A stretch of 64,000 bases of DNA from Corallococcus sp. EGB (GTDB taxonomy: Bacteria; Myxococcota; Myxococcia; Myxococcales; Myxococcaceae), in assembly GCF_019968905.1 (NCBI RefSeq), contig NZ_CP079946.1:8777356-8841355 (forward strand). The letters are read 5' to 3'. Of this stretch, positions 43,893 through 55,170 are shown in pieces. The notes beneath the pieces were generated by a model. The model saw only the letters and a program-made list of their open reading frames with translations, was not told the DNA's origin and ran no database searches. Numbering within the stretch: position 1 is the first letter of the stretch; every line of letters starts with the position of its first letter. The position numbers and the translations under genes were made by a program.

Positions 43893-44474
43893 ATGAAACC
43901 AGCCTCCGCCCTCCTGCGGCCCCCGCCCCTTGCCTCCCGGGAGGCCGAGGATCCGTGGGGCCCCGACACGCTGGGCTGCGTGCGCAGCCGCGACGACGTC
44001 ACGCTGGCCTCGCTCCCCCACGCGCGCTACCGCTCCGGCCTGGAGATTGGCGGCAACATCGGGCTGCTCACGGAGAAGCTCCAGTCGCGCTGTGACGCCC
44101 TGCTCTCCCTGGAGTCCTCCGGGTCCGCCCAGGCCCGCGCCATCCACCGCTGCCGCCACCTGTCGCACATCCGCTTCGAGCAGACGGACATCCTGGTGCG
44201 CTACCCCGCGCAGACCTTCGACCTCACCCTGGTGGCCGGACGCGCCGCCTACTGGAACCTCCGCGAGATGGCGCTCGCGCAGCAGCGCATCCTGGAACAC
44301 CTGGAGCCCGGCGGGCACCTGGTGCTCGTGCACTGGACCGGCCAGACGCGCGACATGTGCCTGGACGGTCACGCGGTCCACGACGCCTTCCGCCAGCTCG
44401 CCCCCACGCACCTGCGCCACCTGCGCGGCGTGATGGAGGGCGCCTGGCGCCTGGACGTCTTCGAACGCCTTTGA
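43893..44474 (+). CDS. SAM-dependent methyltransferase, NodS-like
   Basis: A 193-residue protein resembling NodS-type N-methyltransferases: LEIGGNIGLLTEKL (motif I-like; Asn replaces a glycine of the loop), LLSLESSGSAQARAI, IRFEQTDILVRYP, FDLTLVAGRAAYW and LEHLEPGGHLVLVHWTGQ. NodS methylates an amino sugar of nodulation factors, but in a myxobacterium a different acceptor is expected. ATG 43893 follows AGGAG by 8 bases; a longer upstream reading is not supported. Confidence 0.75.
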   Translation: MKPASALLRPPPLASREAEDPWGPDTLGCVRSRDDVTLASLPHARYRSGLEIGGNIGLLTEKLQSRCDALLSLESSGSAQARAIHRCRHLSHIRFEQTDILVRYPAQTFDLTLVAGRAAYWNLREMALAQQRILEHLEPGGHLVLVHWTGQTRDMCLDGHAVHDAFRQLAPTHLRHLRGVMEGAWRLDVFERL

Positions 44475-44530
44475 ACGCCCCGGCGAATCCCCTCCCCCAC
44501 CCGGCCCGGGCGGGCGGTAGAACGGACGGC

Positions 44531-45298
44531 ATGGAACTCGGAATCACGGGGAAGACAGCGCTCGTCACCGGCAGCAGCCGGGGCATCGGGAGGGCCATCG
44601 CCACGGTGCTGTCGCGCGAGGGCGCCCGGGTGTGCGTGTGCGCGCGCCACCTGGAGCCGCTGGAGGCCATCGCGAAGGAGCTGCGCTCCGAGGGCGCCCA
44701 GGTGGCCACGGTGGTCGCGGACGTGGCCACGCAGGAGGGCGCGTACCTGGCGGTGGACTCCGCGGTGCGCGCCTTCGGCTCGCTGGACATCCTGGTGAAC
44801 AACGTGGGCGGCAGCGGCGGCGCGGGCGCCTTCGACGCGGCCAGCACCCAGCAGTGGAACGACGTCCTCCAGCGCAACCTGATGTCCGCCGTGTGGTGCA
44901 GCCAGCGCGCGGTGCCGGTGATGCGCCAGCGCGGCGGCAGCATCGTGCACATCAGCTCCATCTTCGGCCGCGAGTACGCCACCAGCGCGCCCTACAGCGC
45001 CGCCAAGGCGGGCCTCGTCGCGCTCACCAAGGAGATGGCCGTGGACCTGGCGTCCCACCGCGTCCGCGTCAACTCCGTGGCCCCGGGCTCCATCTTCTTC
45101 CCCGGCGGCAGCTGGGACAAACGCCAGCAGCACGACCCGGAGGCGGTGGCGAAGATGGTGCGCGAGCAGATTCCCTGGGGCCGCTTCGGCACGCCGGAGG
45201 AGGTGGCGGACGTGGTCGCCTTCCTCTGCTCCGAGCGGGCGAAGTGGGTGACCGGCGCCACCCTCCCCGTGGACGGCGGACAGGGCCGTGCCTACTAG
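44531..45298 (+). CDS. SDR-family oxidoreductase (FabG-like)
   Basis: A 255-residue classical SDR. Motifs: TGSSRGIGRAIA (Rossmann), ILVNNVGGSG (NNAG variant with Val), SIVHISSIFGRE, YSAAKAGL (the catalytic Tyr-x3-Lys) and VAPGSIFFPGG. Complete catalytic set, so it probably works on a ketone or alcohol with NAD(P)H; substrate unknown. ATG 44531 is the first in frame before the Rossmann motif. It lies 56 bases after the NodS-like gene and may be in the same transcript. Confidence 0.9.
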   Translation: MELGITGKTALVTGSSRGIGRAIATVLSREGARVCVCARHLEPLEAIAKELRSEGAQVATVVADVATQEGAYLAVDSAVRAFGSLDILVNNVGGSGGAGAFDAASTQQWNDVLQRNLMSAVWCSQRAVPVMRQRGGSIVHISSIFGREYATSAPYSAAKAGLVALTKEMAVDLASHRVRVNSVAPGSIFFPGGSWDKRQQHDPEAVAKMVREQIPWGRFGTPEEVADVVAFLCSERAKWVTGATLPVDGGQGRAY

Positions 45299-45340
45299 GG
45301 CCCGTTGCGGTATGGAGTCCGCCCGCATGAGGCCAACGCA

Positions 45341-45868
45341 TTGCTGAAGCTCTACAAGAAGGACGGCGACACCTTGCGCTACTGGGAGGCGTGGGAGCAC
45401 GAGGGGGTCGTCACGGTGCACTGGGGCGCCGTCGGTGATGGCGGCGAGCAGAAGACCGTCCCCGTCCCCCCGGACGAGGACCCCGACATGGTCATCGCCC
45501 AGGAAGCCGGGGCCCTGGTGGACGCCGGCTACGACGAGCCCGAGCCGGACGCCATGGCCGTGCTCCTCGTCGAGTACACCGTGCAGGGCAAGGGCACCGG
45601 CCACGACTTCGAGCAGCGCAACGCCGTGGAGGAGCTGCTCACGGACGCGCTCGGCTGGACGGGCAACGGCGAGGTGGAGGGCGGCGAGACGGAGGCGGGC
45701 GTCATGCGCGTGCACTGCCGCGTGATGGACCCGGACTCGGCCGCGCGCACCGTGGTGGAGGCGCTGGACGCGGAGGACCTGCTCGAAGGGGCCCGCGTGC
45801 TGGTGGCGCGGGGCGACGAGCCGCCCCGCGTCGTGCACCCGCCGCTCTTCCCCGTGCTCAAGTCGTAG
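45341..45868 (+). CDS. WGR-like domain protein
   Basis: A 175-residue protein. The first 35 residues (KLYKKDGDTLRYWEAWEHEG, TVHWGAVGDGGE) resemble a WGR-type beta-domain, and the region to about residue 175 is an acidic alpha/beta protein with repeated TGHDFEQRNAVEELL-type segments. Start: TTG 45341 with GAGG 7 bases upstream gives the compact domain; TTG 45305 would add 12 unlikely residues. Function unknown. Its last 11 bases overlap the convergent cydB gene. Confidence 0.6.
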   Translation: MLKLYKKDGDTLRYWEAWEHEGVVTVHWGAVGDGGEQKTVPVPPDEDPDMVIAQEAGALVDAGYDEPEPDAMAVLLVEYTVQGKGTGHDFEQRNAVEELLTDALGWTGNGEVEGGETEAGVMRVHCRVMDPDSAARTVVEALDAEDLLEGARVLVARGDEPPRVVHPPLFPVLKS

Positions 45869-46913
45869 GCGTCTCCGGAGCCTGGGGGGGAGCCTGGGGG
45901 GGAGCCTGGGGCGCCTGGCCGCGCGGCCCGAAGACGCGGAACAGCAGCACCAGCGACGGCACCACCGTCACCAGCCCCACGGCCAGGGCCACGAGCAGCA
46001 GCCGCTGGACCTCCGGCGGCGCGGCCGTGCCCTGGAGCGTCAGGTGCGGGTAGACGAGGTACGGCGCCTGCGACACGGCCCACCCCAGCACGATGAGCCC
46101 GCCCTGCGTGGCCGCCGCCACCCGGGCGGCCCGGAAGCGCCGCGTCCACAGGAGCGCGAACGCCGTCACCGCCGCCACCGCCGTGCCCGCGTGCAGCGCC
46201 AGCGCGAACGGCGTCTGCAAGAGCCCCGTCCACACGCGGGGAGCCCCCTCGCGCGACAGCAGCAGGGCGGCCAGGGCCAGCGGGAACAAGAGCCCGCCCA
46301 TCACCAGCGCCCGGCGCCGGAAGTCCTCCGCCAGCTCGGGCGTGCGCGCCTCGTGCGTGAGGTACACGGCCGCCAGGAACGCGAACAGCCCCAGCGTCAG
46401 CGCGCCCACGGACAGCGCGAAGGGCGACAGCCACGACGCGAAGAAGCCGCTCACCACCGCGTGCCCCTGCATGCGGATGGCGTCGCTGGCCACCGCGCCC
46501 ACGCACATGCCCAACAGGAGCGGCGCCACCACGCTCGCGACGCTGAACACCACGCCCCAGCGGCGCTCCACCGCGTCGCCGCGCGTGTCGTAGGCGCGGA
46601 AGGTGAACGCCGTGCCGCGGAACACGATGCCCAGCACCAGCAACGTCAGGGGCACGTGCAGCGCCACGCTCAGCGCCGCGAAGGCGCGCGGGAAGCCGCT
46701 GAAGAGCAGCACCAGCCCGACGATGAGCCAGACGTGGTTCACCTCCCACACCGGCCCGATGGCGTGGGCGATGAGCGCTCGCTGCTCCGCCTTGCGCGGC
46801 CCCCGCGCCAGCAGGTCCCACACCCCGCCGCCGAAGTCCGCTCCGCCCAGCAGCGCGTACAGCACGAACGTGCCCGCCACCGCGAAGCCCAGCACCGCCG
46901 TCTCAGGGGACAT
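45858..46913 (-). CDS. cydB: cytochrome bd-type quinol oxidase subunit II
   Basis: A 351-residue integral membrane subunit of the bd-type oxidase (about eight transmembrane helices). Family features: LGGADFGGGVWDLLA at the N-terminus, IGPVWEVNHVWLIVGLVLLF, FRGTAFTFRAYD, MCVGAVASDAI and a Pro/Gln/Ala-repeat C-terminus (APQAPPQAPPQAP) encoded by a 12-bp DNA repeat. It overlaps the cydA stop by 11 bases, so the genes are coupled. Together with CydA it reduces O2 to water, using quinol and giving high O2 affinity. Confidence 0.95.
   Translation of the reverse strand: MSPETAVLGFAVAGTFVLYALLGGADFGGGVWDLLARGPRKAEQRALIAHAIGPVWEVNHVWLIVGLVLLFSGFPRAFAALSVALHVPLTLLVLGIVFRGTAFTFRAYDTRGDAVERRWGVVFSVASVVAPLLLGMCVGAVASDAIRMQGHAVVSGFFASWLSPFALSVGALTLGLFAFLAAVYLTHEARTPELAEDFRRRALVMGGLLFPLALAALLLSREGAPRVWTGLLQTPFALALHAGTAVAAVTAFALLWTRRFRAARVAAATQGGLIVLGWAVSQAPYLVYPHLTLQGTAAPPEVQRLLLVALAVGLVTVVPSLVLLFRVFGPRGQAPQAPPQAPPQAPETPTT
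45877..45912. repeat. tandem 12-bp repeat encoding the cydB tail
   Basis: Three consecutive copies of GGAGCCTGGGGG (45877-45888, 45889-45900, 45901-45912; the third ends in C). Read on the minus strand they encode the QAPPQAPPQAP segment of CydB. Units of 12 bases change the protein by four residues without a frameshift, so the copy number may vary between strains. Confidence 0.75.
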
Positions 46914-48255
46914 GGGCCACCTCGCCTCCCGCGGGCGCGCCGGGCGTCTTGGAGCCGGGCAGCGTGCCCGCCACCTGCCGCCAGAGCACGAAGAGCACCG
47001 TCACCCCGAGGAACAGGTACACCCCCGTGAAGGTGAGGAACGGCGCGGCCAGGTGCGGCACCGGCGTCACCGCCTCGCCCGTGCGCATCACGTCCCGGAC
47101 GATCCAGGGCTGCCGTCCCCACTCCGTGACGAGCCACCCCGCCTCCAGCGCCACCAGCCCCAGCGGCCCCGCCCAGAGCCACGCGCGCATCATCCCCTTG
47201 CCGTGCGGCCACTCGCGTCCGCGCCACCTGCGCCACAGCGTCACCAGCGCGAGCAGCGCCATCAGGCTGCCCGTGCCCACCATCACCTGGAAGGCCCCGT
47301 GCACCCTGGCCACCGGCGGCCAGTTCTCGCGGGGGAACTCGTTCAGCCCCTTCACCACCGCGTCCGGATCCGCGAACGCCAGGATGGAGAGCCCCTTCGG
47401 CAGGTCGATGGCGCCCGGCACCGTGCCCTTCTCCGCGTCCGGCCATCCGCCCACCCTCAGCGGCGCGCCCGCCTCCGTGTGGAAGTGCGCCTCCATCGCG
47501 GCCAGCTTCACCGGCTGCGCGCGCGCCACGTGCTTCGCGGACAGGTCCCCCACCAGGGGCTGCACGAGCGCGGTGACGCACGCGAGCGGCAGCGCGATGG
47601 ACAGCGCCTTCCGGTGGAACGCGGCGCCCGGGTGCCGCAGCAGGATGAAGGCGTGGATGCCCGCCATCGCGAACGCGCTGGCCTGATAGCAGGACAACAG
47701 CACGTGCGCCGTCTGGTACTGCCAGCCGGGGCTGAACATGGCCACCAGCGGCTGCACGTCCGTGGGCCCCGCCGGCGTGGGCGTGAAGCCGGACGGGTTG
47801 TTCATGAACGTGTTCACCAGCGTGACGAAGAACGCGCTCGCCGCGCCGCTCACCGCCACCATCCCGCCGCTGAACAGGTGCAGGCCCGGCGACACGCGCT
47901 CGCGGCCGTACAGGTAGATGCCCAGGAAGATGGCCTCGGTGAAGAAGGCCACGCCCTCCAGGCTGAAGGGCAGGCCAATCACCTCCCCGTAGCGACCCAT
48001 GAACTCCGGCCACAGCAGGCCCAGCTCGAACGAGAGCACCGTCCCGCTCACGGCCCCCACCGCGAACAGGATGGCGGTGCCCTTCGCCAGCTTCTCACTG
48101 AGCTTCCGGTAGTCCGCGTCCCCCGTCCGCCGGGACTTCAGGTCGCTCAAGACCATCAAGACAGGCAACGCCACGCCGGCCGCCGCGAAGACGATGTGGA
48201 ACGCGAGCGACAGTCCCATCTGCGCGCGCGCATAGAGCAGGTCCGTCATGGACAT
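46903..48255 (-). CDS. cydA: cytochrome bd-type quinol oxidase subunit I (CIO-type, short)
   Basis: A 450-residue subunit carrying the hemes. Heme ligand candidates: LAFHIVFAAAG (the His near the N-terminus), AHVLLSCYQASAF and the Met-rich helix near FMGRYGEVIGLP. Other motifs are PFSLEGVAFFTEAIFLG, GWLVTEWGRQPW and a short quinol loop. The shorter loop compared with E. coli CydA suggests a cyanide-insensitive (CIO) type; inferred. Start ATG 48255 (ATG 48249 also possible). It comes first in cydAB. Confidence 0.9.
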   Translation of the reverse strand: MSMTDLLYARAQMGLSLAFHIVFAAAGVALPVLMVLSDLKSRRTGDADYRKLSEKLAKGTAILFAVGAVSGTVLSFELGLLWPEFMGRYGEVIGLPFSLEGVAFFTEAIFLGIYLYGRERVSPGLHLFSGGMVAVSGAASAFFVTLVNTFMNNPSGFTPTPAGPTDVQPLVAMFSPGWQYQTAHVLLSCYQASAFAMAGIHAFILLRHPGAAFHRKALSIALPLACVTALVQPLVGDLSAKHVARAQPVKLAAMEAHFHTEAGAPLRVGGWPDAEKGTVPGAIDLPKGLSILAFADPDAVVKGLNEFPRENWPPVARVHGAFQVMVGTGSLMALLALVTLWRRWRGREWPHGKGMMRAWLWAGPLGLVALEAGWLVTEWGRQPWIVRDVMRTGEAVTPVPHLAAPFLTFTGVYLFLGVTVLFVLWRQVAGTLPGSKTPGAPAGGEVAHVP

Positions 48256-48285
48256 CAGTCTGCTTTATGCGCGATTTTTACGCAT

Positions 48286-48783
48286 TCAGGATTTCTTATC
48301 CTTGTCCGCAGGCACCTTGGTCATCACCCTGGAGGGCACCAGGGACTGGATGGAGTTGCGGGCCACGGCGGTGGCGAGCGACGTGGCGAAAATCATCACC
48401 ACCTTGCGGCCCAGCTCCGCGCCCAGCGGCTTGTCCTCGATGCTGGTGGCCACGCGGTCCGGGTGGGCCCAGGCGCGCTCCAGGGCCTTGCGGCGCTGGC
48501 GGCGCACGCGCTCGTCGTGGTGGCGGGCGCGGTAGATGGCGTAGCCCACGCCCAGGCCCACCGCCACCAGGGCGGCGGCGCCCACGGTGACGAGCAGGTC
48601 GCGGTGCTGGTTGACGTGGTAGCGCACGTCCGTGGCGCGGGCGCGCCGGCGGTCCAGCTCCTCCAGGGTGAGCAGCAGCTCGTCGCGGATGCGGTCCGCG
48701 GTCTGCTCCACCTGCTCGCGGTCGCCCATGCGCCGGGTGATGGCGTGGTCCTCGTGGGCTTGCGTCTCGGGTGCCTGGCTCAT
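48286..48783 (-). CDS. YqjD/DUF3618-like membrane-anchored protein
   Basis: A 165-residue protein. The N-terminal part is charged and helical (MGDREQVEQTADRIRDELL, LEELDRRRARATD), followed by one transmembrane helix (around 60-80, LLVTVGAAALVAVGLGVGYAI) and a basic C-terminal region. The pattern resembles DUF3618/YqjD-type proteins, which tether to the inner membrane and are linked to envelope or ribosome hibernation. Its ATG overlaps the stop of the upstream holin-like gene by 4 bases. Confidence 0.65.
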   Translation of the reverse strand: MSQAPETQAHEDHAITRRMGDREQVEQTADRIRDELLLTLEELDRRRARATDVRYHVNQHRDLLVTVGAAALVAVGLGVGYAIYRARHHDERVRRQRRKALERAWAHPDRVATSIEDKPLGAELGRKVVMIFATSLATAVARNSIQSLVPSRVMTKVPADKDKKS

Positions 48784-49184
48784 TGCAGCGTCTCCCGGGT
48801 CATCTGAAAGTCCGTCTTCAAGCGCTCCTGGGTGTGGACCAGCGGCTTCTTGGGAATCCGCTTCGTGCCCAGGAACAACAGGAGGCCGGCCACGGCCAGC
48901 AGCACCACCCCCACGATGAGCACGCCCACGGCGGCCCCCAGCGGCAGCGCCAGGCCCAGCGCGACGAAGAGCACGGCCAGCGACGTGAGGGCGAGCACGG
49001 CCCCCGCGCCCACGAAGATGCCCGCCAGCTTGGCGGACTGCAGCTCCTGCTTCAGCTCCTTCTTGGCGTGCATCACCTCCGCCTTCACCAGCAGGCGGGT
49101 TTCCGACAGCGCGTGCCGGATGAGTTCCGCGGTGGAGAGCGTCTCCAGCTGCGTCCGCTCCAGGCGTTCCGATTCGAGGTCCAC
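48780..49184 (-). CDS. phage-holin-superfamily-III (YqjE-like) membrane protein
   Basis: A 134-residue inner membrane protein. A polar N-terminus (STAELIRHALSETRLLVKAEV, MHAKKELKQELQSAK) precedes two transmembrane helices (IFVGAGAVLALTSLAVLFVAL and GAAVGVLIVGVVLLAVAGLL) joined by a short loop, and a short basic C-terminus. The architecture fits PF07332 (YqjE/holin III). The GTG start 49184 follows GGAGG by 7 bases. The pair with the DUF3618 gene is like E. coli yqjD-yqjE. Confidence 0.75.
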   Translation of the reverse strand: MDLESERLERTQLETLSTAELIRHALSETRLLVKAEVMHAKKELKQELQSAKLAGIFVGAGAVLALTSLAVLFVALGLALPLGAAVGVLIVGVVLLAVAGLLLFLGTKRIPKKPLVHTQERLKTDFQMTRETLQ

Positions 49185-49379
49185 GACCGTGCCTCCGACA
49201 GGATGACTTCCAGAGCGCAGCCCTCGGACGCCTGACTGGCCGTCCCGGCTGCCCCCGGTCTGTCCCTCAAGGTGGTCAGGAAGGATGTGTGGGAGAAGTC
49301 CCGCCGCACACCCCTTTTCCGTCCGGCTGCCTGCCTGGTGCCCCCGCCCCGTGAGGAGAGGCATCCGGCCCCCGGTCAA

Positions 49380-50411
49380 CTACCGGCGGCGCTGCTGATG
49401 CGCGATCGCCGTGGCCAGGGTCTCGCGCACCTGGCGGGCCCGGAAGAGGCGGTCCGCGGTGTCCAGCAGGTTCTCCGCGTACAGCACCTGCTTGCGCAGG
49501 CGGGCCGGGATGGCGCGGGTGCCCAGGTGCGCGCCCAGGAGGGCCCCGGTGAGCGCGGCCGTCACGTCCGCCTCGCCGCCGCAGCGCAGCGTGAGGACCA
49601 CGGCCTCGCGGAAGTCGTGCGGCACCTTCAGCGTCGCGTACAGCGACGTGAGCAGCACCGGCACCACGTGGCACGGCAGGCCGTCCACGCCCTTCAGCTC
49701 GCTGGGGGGCACGCCCACCTTGCGCAGCTGGTTGAGCGCGCGCTGGGTGTCCCAGGTGAGCAGCCGCGGCAGGTGGCGGATCTCCTCCGCCAGGTTCTTG
49801 TCGTGCACGGCGGCGGACAGCGCCAGGGCCTCGCAGAAGGCCGCGGGCGTGAGGGCCTCCTCCTCCATGCCCAGCGCCACCGCCTGCGCGAACGCGGCCG
49901 CGGCCGCGGCGCAGACGGGGTCCTTGTGCGTGATGACGGTGAGCACGCCCGCGTCGTGCGGCAGGCGCGCACGCTGGCCGCTTTCGAAGAGCCCCACCAC
50001 CAGCGCGCGGCTGAGCACCGACGGGCACTTCGTGCCCAGGGGCGCGCCCGCGCTCATCCACGGCGTGCCGCCCGCCAGCCGCTGCAGCGCCTCGGAGAGG
50101 CTGCGCGGCGGCTGGAGGATGATGCCCTCCTGCCACAGCCACGCCAGGTGCAGCGCCGCGCTGCGGCCGTCCACCTTGCCCTCGCGGATGACGCTCTCCG
50201 CGGCCGCGAGCAGCAGCTGCGTGTCGTCGCTGAACTGGCCCTTGGCGAACTTGCCGCGCGGCCGGGGCGCGAAGTCCTCCGCCAGCCCGGGCAGCCGCGC
50301 CAGGCTCGCCGGGGGGATGCCCCTCAGCGGAAAGCCGAGCGCATCCCCGATGGCGAGCCCCAGGAATGCCGCATGAAAACGGTCCTGGCGGTCTGCGGGA
50401 GTCAGCGGCAT
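49380..50411 (-). CDS. ADP-ribosylglycohydrolase-family protein
   Basis: A 343-residue ADP-ribosylglycohydrolase (DraG/ARH) fold protein. Metal-binding motifs: [30 protein letters not shown] (DDT) and [21 protein letters not shown], matching the Mg-binding Asp/Glu/Thr set of the family. It would remove ADP-ribose from a protein or small molecule. ATG 50411 is the first in-frame start before the fold; a longer start at 50501 adds a basic, unlike extension. No partner ADP-ribosyltransferase is visible nearby. Confidence 0.8.
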   Translation of the reverse strand: MPLTPADRQDRFHAAFLGLAIGDALGFPLRGIPPASLARLPGLAEDFAPRPRGKFAKGQFSDDTQLLLAAAESVIREGKVDGRSAALHLAWLWQEGIILQPPRSLSEALQRLAGGTPWMSAGAPLGTKCPSVLSRALVVGLFESGQRARLPHDAGVLTVITHKDPVCAAAAAAFAQAVALGMEEEALTPAAFCEALALSAAVHDKNLAEEIRHLPRLLTWDTQRALNQLRKVGVPPSELKGVDGLPCHVVPVLLTSLYATLKVPHDFREAVVLTLRCGGEADVTAALTGALLGAHLGTRAIPARLRKQVLYAENLLDTADRLFRARQVRETLATAIAHQQRRR

Positions 50412-50847
50412 CGGAGGGGCGGAGATTACCCGAGCCTCAGCCAAGGACGAGCACCGAGATGAACGCTGCGTGGGCGCGCGACGCGACGGCGGATCGATCA
50501 TGGGGCCTTGACGTGCACGAAGCGGGTGCGGTGAAGCGCTGGACAAGAAAGGTCCCGCTGGATTGCACCACGCGCGTCGCCACTGTCCGCCTCCTCCGCC
50601 GTCACCACGGCGCAACCGGGGGCGCGGTAGCTATCGCATCCTGCCGCTTTTCAGCAAGCAGGCGGGCCCGTGGAAACGCGCGAGCATGTCCAACTTCGAA
50701 TGCTGCACATGGACCGAAAGGGACGCATGGGTGGCCGCGCGTGGGTGCGCAAGGCGCCGTGCGCGTGCGCGACCCACGGGCTCAGGTGTTCACCTTGACG
50801 CGCGCGACTTCACTTCGTCCACGCGATGCGCGAGGTGCGCGCGCGGA
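50412..50847. other. intergenic region without a supported gene
   Basis: 436 bases. I see no reading frame with myxobacterial codon use and no ribosome binding site, no clear promoter, and no strong hairpin. Open frames here read mostly Arg/Ala/His/Cys and are artefacts of high GC. It lies upstream of the glycohydrolase gene and downstream of the small gene 50848-51117. Confidence 0.4.
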
Positions 50848-51117
50848 TCACGCGCCGTCGCGGCCCAGGTTCACCACCGCCATCAGCCGCGCCACCACGG
50901 CCTCCGCGCCCTGGTGCAGCCGCGCGCCGTCCCACAGCGCGGGGGACGTGTGGCCGCCGCGCTCGCGCCAGTCCCGCTCCACTTCTTCGTAGGTGAGGTT
51001 GCGGAAGCGCACGCGGTCCTCCAGCGCGTGGTCCGTGACGAAGCGGCGCGCGGTGGCGGACGGCGGATCCGCGATGCGGTGGAACAGCTCCAGGACGGGC
51101 GAGTCGGGTGTGCTCAT
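50848..51117 (-). CDS. small glutaredoxin-like protein without active-site Cys
   Basis: An 89-residue protein. It has a thioredoxin-fold-like order of elements: SPVLELFHRIADPPSATARRF (beta-1 and the loop), VRFRNLTYEEVERDW, then SPALWDGARLHQGAEAVVARL, where SPALWDG sits at the position of the cis-proline loop. No Cys-x2-Cys is present, so it cannot do thiol redox chemistry in the usual way. The function may be regulatory or binding. Inferred only from pattern. It lies downstream of the atp terminator, so it is probably a separate unit. Confidence 0.5.
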   Translation of the reverse strand: MSTPDSPVLELFHRIADPPSATARRFVTDHALEDRVRFRNLTYEEVERDWRERGGHTSPALWDGARLHQGAEAVVARLMAVVNLGRDGA

Positions 51118-51150
51118 GACAGCGCCGCATCATGCGCCCTGGAACGCGAA

Positions 51151-51201
51151 AAGGGTGGAGCGCCGGCCCCCGTGCCTCGGGAGCTTCGGGACTCCACCCT
51201 T
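51151..51201 (-). terminator. terminator of the atp operon
   Basis: A perfect 10-bp stem, AAGGGTGGAG (51151-51160) with CTCCACCCTT (51192-51201), with a smaller CCCG/CGGG hairpin inside. Read on the minus strand the right arm runs into TTTT, giving a Rho-independent pattern 47 bases after atpC. It shares the 12-mer CCCGTGCCTCGG with the hairpin in the atpG-atpD gap. Confidence 0.75.
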
Positions 51202-51247
51202 CCGGATGCCGCCTGCGCGCGCCGGGGAGGACGCGCGAAGCAGGACG

Positions 51248-51652
51248 TCAGCGCGTCTCGGCGGCGCTGATGCGCGCGGTCTCGCGGCGCACCGTGGCCT
51301 GCTCCATCGCGTAGCGCGCGTCCGCGCTGTTCAGGTCCTTGAGGCGCGCCTGGGCGTCCTCCATGCGGCGGCGGGCGCTGGCCACGTCGATGCCGGTGAC
51401 GTGCTCGGCGGCGTCCGCCAGCACCAGCACCTTGTCGTTGCTCACCTCCACGAAGCCACCGGCCACGAAGTAGCGGTCCTGACGGCCCGCCTCCATGAGG
51501 GTGAGCGTGCCCGGCTCCACCAGCGACAGGAACGGCGTGTGGCCGGGACGCACGCCGAACAGGCCCTCGCCGCCCGGCACGATGGCCTCGTCGGCCTGCA
51601 CGGACAGGATGCGCTTCTCGGGGGTGACGATCTCGACAGTCAGCTTGGCCAT
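51248..51652 (-). CDS. atpC: F-type ATP synthase epsilon subunit
   Basis: A 134-residue epsilon subunit of the F1 head. It has a beta-sandwich N-terminus (LTVEIVTPEKRILSVQADEA, IVPGGEGLFGVRPGHTPFLS) and a helical C-terminus (SARRRMEDAQARLKDLNSAD). It regulates ATP hydrolysis and couples F1 to Fo. GAGGACC lies about 6 bases before ATG 51652. Last gene of the atp operon, followed by a T-tailed hairpin. Confidence 0.95.
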   Translation of the reverse strand: MAKLTVEIVTPEKRILSVQADEAIVPGGEGLFGVRPGHTPFLSLVEPGTLTLMEAGRQDRYFVAGGFVEVSNDKVLVLADAAEHVTGIDVASARRRMEDAQARLKDLNSADARYAMEQATVRRETARISAAETR

Positions 51653-51681
51653 GAAGGTCCTCGTGCTACCGCACTACCGCA

Positions 51682-52239
51682 TCAGAAAGTCAGCCGCTGG
51701 GTCTGCGCGCCCACCGGCTCGAACTCCAACACCCCGGCGTCCGTCAGGCGGGGGCCCTTGCCCGGAATGCCCAGGGTGCCCTCCAGCCACTTGAGGTGGT
51801 GGGCCAGCTGCCGCACCTCCGGCAGCTGCTTCGTCGTCATCAGCTCCGTCAGCCGCCGCTCCTGGAGCTTCTGCCCGGTGCGGTCGAACTGGGCCGCCAC
51901 CATCACCCGCGCCCACGCCAGGCCCTGGCCCTTCGCCTTCTTCCTGCCCTGGCTGGGGAGCGGCTTGCCCTTCTCCACCAGCGGGTACAGCACCCAGACC
52001 TTCTCCCCGTCGTTGGACGCGAAGTAGAGGTCATCCACCGTCCCCACGCACACGTCCGCCGACCAGAGGGGCCCGCTCTCCTTGAGCATCTCCAGCCGGC
52101 ATTTCCCCACGCCCACGTCCACGGTGCGGACGCTGTAGAGGCCGTTCCCGCTCACCCGTGCCCGGCTGCCGCGCTCCTCCGCCAGGGCGGAAGGCGCGGC
52201 ACCACAGAGCAGCAGGGCGAGCGCGACGGTCAGGCGCAT
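51682..52239 (-). CDS. secreted hypothetical protein inserted in the atp operon
   Basis: A 185-residue protein between atpD and atpC. Residues 1-20 form a signal peptide (VALALLLCGAAPSALA/EE). The mature part shows beta-rich segments (NGLYSVRTVDVGVGKCRLEML, WSADVCVGTVDDLYFASND) and two Cys that may pair. Function unknown; it is not an ATP synthase subunit. GGAGAG precedes ATG 52239. It is 22 bases from atpD and 29 from atpC, with matching strand, so it is cotranscribed. Confidence 0.75.
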   Translation of the reverse strand: MRLTVALALLLCGAAPSALAEERGSRARVSGNGLYSVRTVDVGVGKCRLEMLKESGPLWSADVCVGTVDDLYFASNDGEKVWVLYPLVEKGKPLPSQGRKKAKGQGLAWARVMVAAQFDRTGQKLQERRLTELMTTKQLPEVRQLAHHLKWLEGTLGIPGKGPRLTDAGVLEFEPVGAQTQRLTF

Positions 52240-52261
52240 GGGGACGCTCTCCGGGAGGCGA

Positions 52262-54926
<2,665 letters not shown>

Positions 54927-55005
54927 GGACCGGAAACTCCTCTGGAACGACGTGCGGCGCGCGCCCCTGTGACAGCCCGGGCTGGCCATGAGGGACGGCG
55001 GGCCC

Positions 55006-55034
55006 CCTATATAGGCGGGGCGGGGGCCGGTCAA
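55006..55034 (-). promoter_or_regulatory. sigma70-type promoter of the atp operon
   Basis: On the minus strand: TTGACC (55034-55029), a 17-base spacer, TATAGG (55011-55006), about 80 bases before atpG. The -10 lies within a perfect palindrome, CCTATATAGG (55006-55015). This is the best promoter match in the window and faces atpG. Confidence 0.65.
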
Positions 55035-55170
55035 CGGCGGGGTGCCCGGATGAGGCCCCCACCCTGCCCCCGGGCCCGCCGCCACCGCCGTCCGGGGACC
55101 GGGCGGGCGTGACCGGTTCCCATCAACGGGCCGCCGGTGGTGCTTTCCGAGTGGGGGGCGCCGGAAGAGA

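Noticed and set aside
50366-51270. Plus-strand frames near the ADP-ribosylglycohydrolase and the small glutaredoxin-like gene
   Set aside because: Arg/Ala/Cys-rich, no ribosome binding site, overlap real minus-strand genes.
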